Below, piece by piece: positions 16,787 to 24,798 of a stretch of DNA of 64,000 nt. The stretch is from Enterovirga rhinocerotis (lineage in GTDB: Bacteria; Pseudomonadota; Alphaproteobacteria; Rhizobiales; Beijerinckiaceae). Every line of letters begins with the position of its first letter. The first letter of the stretch is position 1. The translations under genes were made by a program, and so were the position numbers. The DNA lies in contig NZ_SNZR01000011.1 in assembly GCF_004363955.1 (NCBI RefSeq), positions 62,001 to 126,000 of the forward strand, written 5' to 3'. The notes under the pieces are model-generated. The model was not told where the DNA came from and ran no database searches. It saw nothing but the letters and a program-made list of their open reading frames with translations.

Positions 16787-18088
16787 ATGGATAAGGCCAC
16801 GATCATCACGCTCGTCTTGGGCGGAAGCTTCGCCGCGCTGTTCCTGGGGGCGCCGGTAGGCCCTCTGCTCGCCTTCGGCGCGATGGCGGGGCTGTTTCTC
16901 CTGACGGGCAGCTTCGAGGCCGCGACCAGCCTGCTCCTGGCGGCCGGTTTCGATGTCTCCTCGTCCTTCGGCTACATCGTCATTCCGATGTTCATCATGA
17001 TGGGGGCCGTCGCCGCCCAGACGGGGATCGTCAACGACTTGTTCGACGCGGCCTACAAGCTCGTCGGGCGCGTCGCGGGCGGGCTCGCCGTCGCGACCTG
17101 CTGCGCCTCGGCGGCCTTCGGCGCCGTGACCGGGTCGAGCATTTCCGCGGCCTCCGCCATGACGAAGGTCGCTCTGCCGCAGATGCAGAAATACGGCTAC
17201 TCGACGCGGCTGAGCGCCGGCATCATCGCCGTGTCCGGCACGCTCGCGATGATGATCCCGCCAAGCCTGATGATGGTGTTCTATGGCATCATCGCCCAGC
17301 AATCGATCGGCAAGCTTCTGATTTCAGGCGTGCTGCCCGGATTGTTCACGGTGCTCGTGTATTCCGTGATCATCCTGGTGCGCGCCAAGCTCAATCCGTC
17401 GATCGCCCCCGCAGGGCCGCGCTTCCCCGTGAGCGAGATCGTGCGCTCCTCGGTCAAGGCGAGCCCGTTTCTGCTCGTCCTCGCAGCTCTCATGGGCGGA
17501 TTGCTGCTGGGCGTGTGGACGCCGAACGAGGCCTCCGCGGGAGGCGTCGTGGTCGTCATCCTGATCGGCCTCGCCAAGCGCAGCCTGAGCTTCCAGCGAC
17601 TGTTCCATGCGGGTGTCGATTCCATCGTCACCTCGGCGGCGGTCCTGGTCCTCGTGATGGGCAGCATCCTGTTCGGCAAGTTCCTCGCGCTCAGCGGCAT
17701 CACCTCCGGCCTGACGACGATGACGGAGAACGCCCAGTTGAGCTCGTTTCAGCTGTTTCTCCTGCTGGTCGCGGTCTACCTCGTCCTCGGGACCTTCCTC
17801 GAGGGGATCAGCATCCTCGCCCTGACGGTGCCGATCGTCCTTCCGATCATCCTGAAGGCCGGATGGGACCCGATCTGGTTCGGCGTGATCCTGATCAAGC
17901 TGATCGAAATCGGTGCCGTCACGCCGCCGGTCGGATTGAACATCTTCGCCGTGAAGGGCGCGGCCCCAGAGTTGAAGAGCAGCGACATCATCATGGGCGC
18001 CGTGCCGTTCTGGATCTCGGAGATCTTCATTCTCTTCGTGCTGTACTTCGCGCCAAGCATTGCACTCTTCCTGCCGAGCCTGATGTAG
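16787..18088 (+). CDS. TRAP transporter large permease (DctM family)
   Basis: A 433-residue integral membrane transporter of the usual DctM length with about a dozen hydrophobic stretches. Recognisable are FGYIVIPMFIMMGAVAAQTGI, the FGAVTGSSISAASAMTKVALP helix-break region, SGTLAMMIPPSLMMVFYGII, and the C-terminal GAVTPPVGLNIFAVKGAAP, a DctM hallmark. It carries the substrate with sodium symport together with DctP and DctQ. It is the last TRAP gene and is followed by a hairpin. Confidence 0.9.
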   Translation: MDKATIITLVLGGSFAALFLGAPVGPLLAFGAMAGLFLLTGSFEAATSLLLAAGFDVSSSFGYIVIPMFIMMGAVAAQTGIVNDLFDAAYKLVGRVAGGLAVATCCASAAFGAVTGSSISAASAMTKVALPQMQKYGYSTRLSAGIIAVSGTLAMMIPPSLMMVFYGIIAQQSIGKLLISGVLPGLFTVLVYSVIILVRAKLNPSIAPAGPRFPVSEIVRSSVKASPFLLVLAALMGGLLLGVWTPNEASAGGVVVVILIGLAKRSLSFQRLFHAGVDSIVTSAAVLVLVMGSILFGKFLALSGITSGLTTMTENAQLSSFQLFLLLVAVYLVLGTFLEGISILALTVPIVLPIILKAGWDPIWFGVILIKLIEIGAVTPPVGLNIFAVKGAAPELKSSDIIMGAVPFWISEIFILFVLYFAPSIALFLPSLM

Positions 18089-18094
18089 GCTCGT

Positions 18095-18120
18095 CGGCCG
18101 ATGTCGGCAGCGATCGGCCG
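18095..18120 (+). terminator. Hairpin after the TRAP genes
   Basis: CGGCCGAT at 18095-18102 pairs perfectly with ATCGGCCG at 18113-18120 around a 10-nt loop, seven bases after the DctM stop. A T-run is lacking. It separates the TRAP genes from the atoE promoter region. Confidence 0.5.
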
Positions 18121-18197
18121 GGCAGCTTGCTGTTCCGATCGCGCCGGCGGCCCGCTCTGGACGAGAAGGTCGGTCCCCGGATTCGCGATCCCGATCT

Positions 18198-18215
18198 TGT
18201 ATTATGGTATGCCAT
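18198..18215 (+). promoter_or_regulatory. GntR-type operator, site 3 (atoE-type gene promoter)
   Basis: TGTATTATGGTATGCCAT lies 54 bp before the start of the AtoE-type transporter gene. The core ATGGTATGCCAT is dyad symmetric. It differs from site 1 by a single base over 18, which is strong evidence that the same regulator controls both promoters. Confidence 0.65.
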
Positions 18216-18269
18216 TTGCCTGTGGCCTTGGGCTCCGCTTCCAGGAGCCCCAAATTAGAGTCGCCGAAC

Positions 18270-19724
18270 ATGTCGCGCACTTCCCTCGAGCAACCAGCCG
18301 GTCCGGCTGCGGCGAAGCCAGGCCGCATGGTCAGGGTCGCGCTCGCTTTCACCGGCTGGGCGGAACGCTGGTTCCCGGACGCCTTCGTCTTCGCGGCCGC
18401 CGCCGTCGTCATCACGGCGCTGGCGGCCCTGGCGGTCGGTGCTCCCCCGGCCGCGGTCGCCAAATCCTTCGGTGACGGCTTCTGGAGCCTCATTCCCTTT
18501 ACGATGCAGATGGCGATGCTCGCGGTCGGCGGCTATGTCGTCGCGACCTCGCCACTCGCTTCGCGCGCGATCGATCAGGTGGCGCGCTGGCCCGGCAATG
18601 GTCGTGCGGCGGTCGGGATCATCGCGGCCTTCAGCCTCAGTCTCTCGCTCGTGAACTGGGGCATCAGCCTGATGTTCAGCGCCCTGCTCGCGCGGGCGAT
18701 GGCGCGGCGCCGAGACCTCGACATGGATTACCGCGCCGCCGGCGCCGCTTCGATCCTCGGCATCGGCGCGACCTGGGCGCTCGGCCTCAGCTCGTCCGCA
18801 GCGCAGATCCAGGCGAATGCCGGGAGCCTGCCCAAATCGATCTACAACATCGGCGGCGTCATCCCGTTCGAACAGACGATCTTCACCTGGCAGTCGGGCC
18901 TGATGGCTGCGATCCTGCTCGTGATCTCGATCGTGATCGCACTCTATTCGGCCCCCGGGGGGCGGGATGCGATGACGGCGGAGAAGATGGGGATCGAGAT
19001 CGAGGAGCCGGAGAAGAAGACGATCGAACGTCCGACGACGCCGAGCGGCTGGATGGAGCATAATCCGGCCGTGATCGTATTCCTCGTCGTGCTTGCCGGA
19101 GGCTGGTTGGTCCAGGAATTCGCGACCAAGAACGCGATCCTCGCGATCTCGAACCTCAACACCTACAATCTGCTCTTTCTCGCGCTCGGGATGCTGCTGC
19201 ATTGGCGCCCGCGCCAGTTCGTCGACGCCGTCAACAAGGCCGTCCCCGCAACGGCTGGCGTTCTCATCCAGTTTCCGCTCTACGGTGCGGTCGCGGCGAT
19301 CATGACATCGGCCAAGAGCGCGAGCGGTGCGAGCGTCTCGGACGTGATCGCGACCTGGTTCGTCAAGATCGCGACGGTCGAGACCTTCCCCGTCGTGATG
19401 GGGATATACTCTGCGGTGCTAGGGCTCTTCATCCCGTCCGGCGGCGGCAAGTGGATCATCGAGGCGCCCTACGTTCTTCAGGCGGCGGTCAATCTGCAAT
19501 CCAATCTCGGCTGGGCCGTCCAGGCCTATAACGCGGCCGAAGCCCTGCCCGCGCTGATCAACCCCTTCTGGATGCTGCCGGCTCTCGGCATCATGGGCCT
19601 GAAGGCGCGCGATGTGGTCGGCTTCAGCTTCCTTCAGATGATCATTCACGCACCGGTCGTGATGTTCCTGCTGTGGTTGCTGGGGAAGACGTTCGAGTAT
19701 ACGCCGCCGATCTTCCTGCCCTAG
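18270..19724 (+). CDS. Short-chain fatty acid transporter (AtoE family)
   Basis: A 484-residue membrane protein. The ATG at 18270 was chosen because the family similarity begins soon after it (MVRVALAFTGWAERWFPDAF). About twelve hydrophobic segments are visible, with the family-typical SLVNWGISLMFSALLAR, STFVATSAA-like SSSAAQIQANAGSLPKSIY, IPFEQTIFTWQS and FIPSGGGKWIIEAPY motifs. AtoE of E. coli takes up acetoacetate and short-chain fatty acids, so this gene adds a route for a small (keto) acid to the presumed regulon. It has its own GntR-type operator and is followed 34 bp later by a flavin reductase gene. Confidence 0.87.
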   Translation: MSRTSLEQPAGPAAAKPGRMVRVALAFTGWAERWFPDAFVFAAAAVVITALAALAVGAPPAAVAKSFGDGFWSLIPFTMQMAMLAVGGYVVATSPLASRAIDQVARWPGNGRAAVGIIAAFSLSLSLVNWGISLMFSALLARAMARRRDLDMDYRAAGAASILGIGATWALGLSSSAAQIQANAGSLPKSIYNIGGVIPFEQTIFTWQSGLMAAILLVISIVIALYSAPGGRDAMTAEKMGIEIEEPEKKTIERPTTPSGWMEHNPAVIVFLVVLAGGWLVQEFATKNAILAISNLNTYNLLFLALGMLLHWRPRQFVDAVNKAVPATAGVLIQFPLYGAVAAIMTSAKSASGASVSDVIATWFVKIATVETFPVVMGIYSAVLGLFIPSGGGKWIIEAPYVLQAAVNLQSNLGWAVQAYNAAEALPALINPFWMLPALGIMGLKARDVVGFSFLQMIIHAPVVMFLLWLLGKTFEYTPPIFLP

Positions 19725-19758
19725 GAATCGTCCCTGTTTCTACGCGTCTGAGGTCCTC

Positions 19759-20379
19759 ATGTTCTTCGATCCCGTCAAGAATGATCACGGGCTTCCCCGC
19801 GATCCGTTCAAGGCCTGCATCGTTCCGCGTCCCATCGGCTGGATCAGCACCATCTCGGGGGAAGGGGTCGAGAATCTCGCCCCCTACAGCTTCTTCAACG
19901 CGGTGTCGGAATGGCCGCGGATGGTGATGGTCTGCGTGAACGGCGTCCAGCCGGGCGGGCGGGAGAAGGACACCTCGGCCAATCTCGCCGAGGTGCCGGA
20001 ATTCGTCGTGAACATGTCGAACTGGCATCTGCGCGAGCAGATGAATATCAGTTGCGCTCCGGTGGGTCCCGAAATCGACGAGTTCGATTTTGCCAAGGTC
20101 GCTCGCGCTCCGGCGCGCCTCGTGCGCCCGTCGCTCGTCGTCGGGGCCGGGATCAGTCTCGAATGCACGGTCGACAGGATCATCGATCTGCCGACCCATC
20201 CGGACGGCGGCCGCAACGCGCTCATCCTCGGCAATGTGGTCGGCATCCATATCGACGAGGCCGTCATGACCGAGGGGCGGGTCGACATCGCCAAGCTGCG
20301 TCCGATCGCGCGCCTGGGCTATTCCGAATACGCTGTCATCGGCCCCGACAACGTCTTCCCGATGCGCAGACCGGATTGA
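19759..20379 (+). CDS. Flavin reductase-like FMN-binding protein (DIM6/NTAB family)
   Basis: A 206-residue split-barrel flavoprotein. The N-terminal KACIVPRPIGWISTISGEGVENLAPYSFF segment holds the FMN-binding region of this family, and VVNMSNWHLREQMNISCAPVG and ILGNVVGIHID follow at the usual distances. Relatives transfer electrons from NAD(P)H to FMN for partner monooxygenases or act on aromatic rings. No flavin-dependent monooxygenase is encoded in the window, so the partner is unknown. It is likely cotranscribed with the AtoE-type transporter gene. Confidence 0.83.
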   Translation: MFFDPVKNDHGLPRDPFKACIVPRPIGWISTISGEGVENLAPYSFFNAVSEWPRMVMVCVNGVQPGGREKDTSANLAEVPEFVVNMSNWHLREQMNISCAPVGPEIDEFDFAKVARAPARLVRPSLVVGAGISLECTVDRIIDLPTHPDGGRNALILGNVVGIHIDEAVMTEGRVDIAKLRPIARLGYSEYAVIGPDNVFPMRRPD

Positions 20380-20391
20380 GGCTCGGCGAGG

Positions 20392-20412
20392 CGGCCGGCC
20401 TTGCGCCGGCCG
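20392..20412 (+). terminator. GC-rich hairpin after the flavin reductase gene
   Basis: CGGCCGGC at 20392-20399 pairs perfectly with GCCGGCCG at 20405-20412 around a 5-nt loop, thirteen bases after the stop codon. A T-run is absent. It separates the flavin reductase gene from the polyamine-type ABC operon. Confidence 0.5.
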
Positions 20413-20475
20413 GGATACGACCCTACCGACGACTGAAAAGGCGAGACCGTTATGTGTACGCCTGGGGGGACGTGA

Positions 20476-21561
20476 GTGAGCGGTGGTAACGCGACGCATG
20501 TCGAGTTCAAGGACGTCTGCAAGACGTATGACGGGCGTACGCTCGCCGTCTCGCATCTCGACCTCACGGTGGCCTCCGGCGAATTCGTGACCTTTCTCGG
20601 CCCGTCCGGTTCGGGGAAGACGACCTCGCTCATGATGCTGGCGGGGTTCGAGACGGAGACGAGCGGCGAGATCCTCATCGCGGGTCGGTCCATGAGCCGG
20701 GTTGCGCCGCATCGGCGCAATATCGGCATGGTCTTTCAGAACTACGCCCTGTTCCCGCACATGACGGTGGCGGAAAACATCGCCTTCCCGCTATCCGTGC
20801 GCGGGGTGCCGGCGGCCGAGCAGGCCTCGCGCGTCGGCCGCGTGCTGGAGCGGGTGCGGCTCGGAGCCTACGGCGCGCGGCGCCCCTCCGAACTGTCGGG
20901 CGGACAGCAGCAGCGCGTGGCGCTGGCGCGGGCGCTCGTCTTCGATCCCGTCTTGATTCTGATGGATGAGCCGCTCGGCGCGCTCGACAAGCAACTGCGC
21001 GATCAGTTGCAGCTCGAGATCAAGCATCTGCATGCGGAACTCGGCGTGACCATCATCTACGTCACGCATGATCAGTCCGAGGCTCTGACGATGTCGGATC
21101 GCGTCGCGGTGTTCAACGACGGCAGCATCCAGCAGATCGCATCGCCGTCGCATCTGTATCGCTTCCCGGCGACGCCGTTCGTCGCGGGTTTCGTCGGAGA
21201 GAACAATCAATTCAGCTGCACCGTCACGGCCGTCGAGGGCGACACCTGGACGCTTGCGAGCCCGGCGGGCGACCCTCTCCGCGCTGTCGGGATCGGCTCC
21301 TGCGAGGTGGGTCGGTCGGTGCCCGTATCGGTCCGGCCCGAACATCTGATCGTGCGGCCGCGCGACGACATGCGCATGATCGACGCACGGCTGGAGGAGG
21401 CGATCTATCACGGCGACCATACGCGCCTTCGGTTCCGGACGGGCTGGGGCGACGTCGTGACGGCCAAGGTCATGCGGCCCGACGAACTCGGTCCGCTTCC
21501 GATCGGAGAATCCATGCCGCTCGGGTGGCGCCCTGAGGATTGCCGGGCTTTCGCGGCCTAG
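20476..21561 (+). CDS. Polyamine-type ABC importer ATPase (PotA family)
   Basis: A 361-residue ATPase with a GTG start. Walker [12 protein letters not shown] is near 38-48, the Q-loop is in [13 protein letters not shown], the signature is [19 protein letters not shown], Walker B is [11 protein letters not shown], and the switch histidine is in [11 protein letters not shown]. The C-terminal third is a TOBE-like regulatory domain with [10 protein letters not shown]. It powers import together with the binding protein and two permeases encoded next. A second start, GTG at 20472, is out of frame. Spermidine/putrescine is the family default but related systems take many small cationic or acidic solutes. 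Confidence 0.88.
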   Translation: MSGGNATHVEFKDVCKTYDGRTLAVSHLDLTVASGEFVTFLGPSGSGKTTSLMMLAGFETETSGEILIAGRSMSRVAPHRRNIGMVFQNYALFPHMTVAENIAFPLSVRGVPAAEQASRVGRVLERVRLGAYGARRPSELSGGQQQRVALARALVFDPVLILMDEPLGALDKQLRDQLQLEIKHLHAELGVTIIYVTHDQSEALTMSDRVAVFNDGSIQQIASPSHLYRFPATPFVAGFVGENNQFSCTVTAVEGDTWTLASPAGDPLRAVGIGSCEVGRSVPVSVRPEHLIVRPRDDMRMIDARLEEAIYHGDHTRLRFRTGWGDVVTAKVMRPDELGPLPIGESMPLGWRPEDCRAFAA

Positions 21562-21581
21562 ACGCGAGGAGAGAGGAAACC

Positions 21582-22634
21582 ATGCGAGTAGGGATCATCA
21601 CCACATGCGCGCTGTCGGTCCTGGCGGCGGTGGCCGTGATGCGGCCGGGCGAGGCATCGGCGCGCGACCTCACCGTCGCGGCTTGGGGCGGTTCGTCCCA
21701 GGCGGCGCAGAAGAAGCTCTACTACGCGCCCTTCTCGGCCAAGACCGGAACGCGGATCGTGGAGGATTCCTGGTCGGGCGGCATCGGCATCTTGCGGACG
21801 AAGGTCCAGGGCGGCAACGCCAACTGGGACCTCGTCCAAGTCGAGGCGGATGAGCTCAATCTCGGCTGCGAGGAGGGCCTGTTCGAGAAGCTCGACTGGA
21901 CAGCCCTCGGGGGCCGCGAGCGCTTCGTGCCCGGAGCCGCGCATGAATGCGGTGTCGGCTCGGTCGTCTGGACGACGGGGCTCGTCTACGATGCGAACCG
22001 CTTCAAGGACGGCCCCAAGAACTGGGTCGATTTCTGGGATCTCAAGCGCTTTCCGGGCAAGCGCGCCCTGCGCAAGGGGCCAAAATACACGCTCGAAGCC
22101 GCGCTGATGGCGGACGGCGTCGAGCCTAAGGACGTCTACAAGGTCCTGCGTACACCGGCGGGCGTCGATCGTGCCTTCAAGAAGCTCGACGAGATCAAGA
22201 AGGATGTCGTCTGGTGGACAGCGGGGGCTCAGGGGCCTCAACTGCTCGCCTCCGGCGAGGTGGCGCTGGCGAACATCTATGCCAGCCGCGCGCTGTCGGC
22301 GAACCGCTCCGACGGCAGGAACTTCAAGGTCGTCTGGAACCAGAGCGTCTATGCGATCGACTATTTCGTCATCCTGAAGGGAAGTCCCAATCGCGCCAAG
22401 GCGGTGGAACTGCTGAGCTTCATGACCCAGCCGGAGGTGCAGAAGGACTTTCCGGGCGAAGCGAACCAGGGCATCACCACGATCGCGGCCAACAAACAGG
22501 TTCCGAAGGCGGTGTCGGCCAATCTGCCGACCGATCCGGAGAACGAGGCCGTGGCCCTCGCGCTCGACGTGGATTTCTGGGTCGATAACGTCGACCAGCT
22601 CACGCAGCGCTTCAACGCCTGGGCGTCGCGGTGA
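21582..22634 (+). CDS. ABC importer periplasmic binding protein (PotD-like)
   Basis: A 350-residue protein with a Sec signal peptide: MRVGIITTCALSVLAAVAVM and a cleavage region around GEASARD. The mature protein starts DLTVAAWGGSSQAAQ, typical of the family-1 solute-binding group that includes PotD and iron- or opine-type proteins. WDLVQVEADELNLGCEEGLFEKLDW and YASRALSANRSDGRNFKVVWN belong to the ligand cleft. AGGAGAGAGGAAA precedes the ATG. It is followed directly by permease genes (four-base overlap). The exact ligand is unknown; polyamine or a related amine is likely because of the neighbouring aminotransferase and alanine dehydrogenase genes. Confidence 0.85.
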   Translation: MRVGIITTCALSVLAAVAVMRPGEASARDLTVAAWGGSSQAAQKKLYYAPFSAKTGTRIVEDSWSGGIGILRTKVQGGNANWDLVQVEADELNLGCEEGLFEKLDWTALGGRERFVPGAAHECGVGSVVWTTGLVYDANRFKDGPKNWVDFWDLKRFPGKRALRKGPKYTLEAALMADGVEPKDVYKVLRTPAGVDRAFKKLDEIKKDVVWWTAGAQGPQLLASGEVALANIYASRALSANRSDGRNFKVVWNQSVYAIDYFVILKGSPNRAKAVELLSFMTQPEVQKDFPGEANQGITTIAANKQVPKAVSANLPTDPENEAVALALDVDFWVDNVDQLTQRFNAWASR

Positions 22635-23905
22635 CCGCAGGAGCGGTGACGACGGCGCGGGCCGCTCCTGGCGGTCCGGCGCATCGACCGCTCGACGCCT
22701 CGCTCGGCGCGCAACTGCGCCGGGCGGATCGCGGCCGGCAGATCCGGGCTCTCCTGCTCGTCGCGCCGCTGCTGCTGTTTCTTTTCGTCAACTTCGCATT
22801 GCCGCTCGTTCTCATGCTCGCGAAGAGCATCGACGGCCGCGAGGAGGCCCGCGCGCTCGCCCGCACGGGCGCAGCGCTCGCCTCCTGGGACGGGCGCTCG
22901 GCGGTGCCAGACGCCGCTGCGAAGGCGCTCGTCGCCGATCTCGGCGACCTGCGGGGCACACCCGCGCTGAGCATGGTGGCCAACCGCCTGAACTACGACG
23001 TCAACGGGATGCGGTCCCTCGTGCTCAAGACCGCGCGACGCCTTCCTCCTTCCGGGGACGCAACGCTTGCGGCGCTCGGCTCGATCGATCCGCTGTGGCA
23101 GCGTCCGGAGCAGTGGGCCGCGGTGTTGCGGGCAACGGACCGGATCACGTCTTTCCATGTTCTGGCGGCCGTCGACGCGCGGCGCGATCCGGCCGGCGGC
23201 ATCACGATGCTGCCGCCACAGCAGGGCGTGATGCGCGAGATCTTCCTGCGCACCTTCTGGATCGCGAGCGTCGTCACGCTTGCCTGCATCGTGCTCGGCT
23301 ACCCCGTCGCCTACCTGATCGCCTCGGCGACGCCCGGCTGGGCTTCGGTCATGATGATGGCCGTGCTGTTGCCCTTCTGGACGTCGCTGCTCGTGCGGAC
23401 CTCGGCCTGGGTGGTGCTGCTTCAGACGAACGGGATCGTGAACAAGGGTCTCCAGGGCCTCGGCCTCACCTCCGCACCGGTTCCGCTCGTGTTCAACCGC
23501 ACGGGCGCCTATATCGCGCTCATCCACGTTCTCCTGCCTTTCATGATCCTGCCGATCTACAGCATCATGAAGAGCGTGAAGCCCGATTACGTGCGTGCTG
23601 CGGTCTCCCTCGGAGCATCGCCCGTGACGGCGTTCCGCCGTGTCTATCTCCCGCTCACGTTGCCGGGCCTTGCGAGCGGCACGCTGCTGGTCTTCGTCTC
23701 CGCGTTGGGCTTCTACATCACGCCTGCCCTCATCGGGGGCGCCGGAGATCAGATGATCGGCTTCTTCATCGCGTACTACATCAACGACACGGTGAATTGG
23801 GGCATGGCGGCCGCGCTCGGAGGGCTTCTCCTGCTGTCGACCGCCGTCGTCTTCCTCGTCTACACGTGGCTGGCGGGCTCCTCGTCGCCGGCCTGGCGGA
23901 GTTGA
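22631..23905 (+). CDS. ABC importer permease (PotB-like) with a large periplasmic insertion
   Basis: A 424-residue permease, more than 100 residues longer than ordinary PotB. The first membrane helix IRALLLVAPLLLFLFVNFALPLVLML is followed by about 150 soluble residues (roughly 70-195, starting GREEARALARTG) before the next helix. The remaining domain is standard, with the EAA-type loop YVRAAVSLGASPVTAFRRVYLPLTLPG that docks on the ATPase. Long first loops occur in some rhizobial members of this family, so this is an unusual but not unique form. The GTG start overlaps the stop of the binding-protein gene. Confidence 0.87.
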   Translation: MTAGAVTTARAAPGGPAHRPLDASLGAQLRRADRGRQIRALLLVAPLLLFLFVNFALPLVLMLAKSIDGREEARALARTGAALASWDGRSAVPDAAAKALVADLGDLRGTPALSMVANRLNYDVNGMRSLVLKTARRLPPSGDATLAALGSIDPLWQRPEQWAAVLRATDRITSFHVLAAVDARRDPAGGITMLPPQQGVMREIFLRTFWIASVVTLACIVLGYPVAYLIASATPGWASVMMMAVLLPFWTSLLVRTSAWVVLLQTNGIVNKGLQGLGLTSAPVPLVFNRTGAYIALIHVLLPFMILPIYSIMKSVKPDYVRAAVSLGASPVTAFRRVYLPLTLPGLASGTLLVFVSALGFYITPALIGGAGDQMIGFFIAYYINDTVNWGMAAALGGLLLLSTAVVFLVYTWLAGSSSPAWRS

Positions 23906-23910
23906 GCGCG

Positions 23911-24765
23911 GTGTCGCTGGCGAGAAACGGGCGAAACGCGGCGTCTCTGCCCCAGCGCGCCTTCACCATCGGCCTGCACACCTTCGGCTGGGGGGTACTC
24001 CTCTTTCTGGTGCTGCCTCTGCTCGTCGTGGTCCCGCTCTCCTTCAATGCGGGATCCTTCCTCACCTATCCGCTCTCGGGCATCTCCGGGCGCTGGTACG
24101 CGGACCTCGCCGCATCGCCGTCCTGGTCGAAGGCGTTCCGCAACTCCTTCTTCGTCGGGATCATCACGACCGTGCTCGCGACGGGGCTCGGCACGGCGGC
24201 GGCGCTCGGGATCAAGCGTCTCGGCGCCGGCCGCGCGAAATGGATCTCCCTCGTCATCCTGTCGCCGATCATCGTTCCGGTCGTCATCACCGCCGTCGGC
24301 GTCTACTTCCTCTATGCACCCTTCGGCCTCGTCAGCAGCTTCACCGGACTGATCCTGGCTCACACCGTGCTGGCGGCTCCGTTCGTCGTCATCACGGTCG
24401 CGGCGACCCTCGACGGTTTCGATCCGAACCTGCTGCGGGCGGCGGCGAGTTGCGGGGCCTCTCCCTTCGTCGCCTTTCGACGCGTCATGCTGCCTCTGAT
24501 CATGCCGGGCGTCGTCTCCGGAGCGATCTTCGCGTTCGCGATCTCCTTCGACGATATCGTGATGGCGCTGTTCCTCGCCGGCCCCGAGCAACGCACTCTC
24601 CCCGTCCAGATGTTCAACGGCGTGCGCGAGGAGATCAGCCCGACGATCACCGCCGCGGCGACGCTGCTCGTGGTCCTGGCGGTGATCCTCCTCGGGATCG
24701 TCGAGTATCTGCGCAAGCGTAGCCGCAGGCTCGGGATCGCCGCGGCGGATGCCGGGCAGCATTGA
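23911..24765 (+). CDS. ABC importer permease (PotC-like)
   Basis: A 284-residue permease with about six membrane helices, normal PotC length. The GTG at 23911 was chosen; an in-frame TTG at 23902 that overlaps the upstream stop is the alternative. The first helix is GWGVLLFLVLPLLVVVPLSF, and the ATPase-docking loop is LLRAAASCGASPFVAFRRVMLPLIMPG. The DDIVMALFLAGPEQRTLPVQMF region is typical of PotC. It is the last gene of the four-gene importer operon, and its stop codon lies inside a strong hairpin. Confidence 0.88.
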   Translation: MSLARNGRNAASLPQRAFTIGLHTFGWGVLLFLVLPLLVVVPLSFNAGSFLTYPLSGISGRWYADLAASPSWSKAFRNSFFVGIITTVLATGLGTAAALGIKRLGAGRAKWISLVILSPIIVPVVITAVGVYFLYAPFGLVSSFTGLILAHTVLAAPFVVITVAATLDGFDPNLLRAAASCGASPFVAFRRVMLPLIMPGVVSGAIFAFAISFDDIVMALFLAGPEQRTLPVQMFNGVREEISPTITAAATLLVVLAVILLGIVEYLRKRSRRLGIAAADAGQH

Positions 24766-24780
24766 GCGCGCTGCCCGGCA
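24750..24780. terminator. Strong hairpin between convergent importer and ald genes
   Basis: TGCCGGGCAGC at 24750-24760 pairs perfectly with GCTGCCCGGCA at 24770-24780, an 11-bp stem with a 9-nt loop. It contains the stop codon of the permease gene and ends 18 bp before the end of the convergent alanine dehydrogenase gene, so it can serve both directions. Confidence 0.6.
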
Positions 24781-24798
24781 ATGGTCGGAGGCCCCCTC

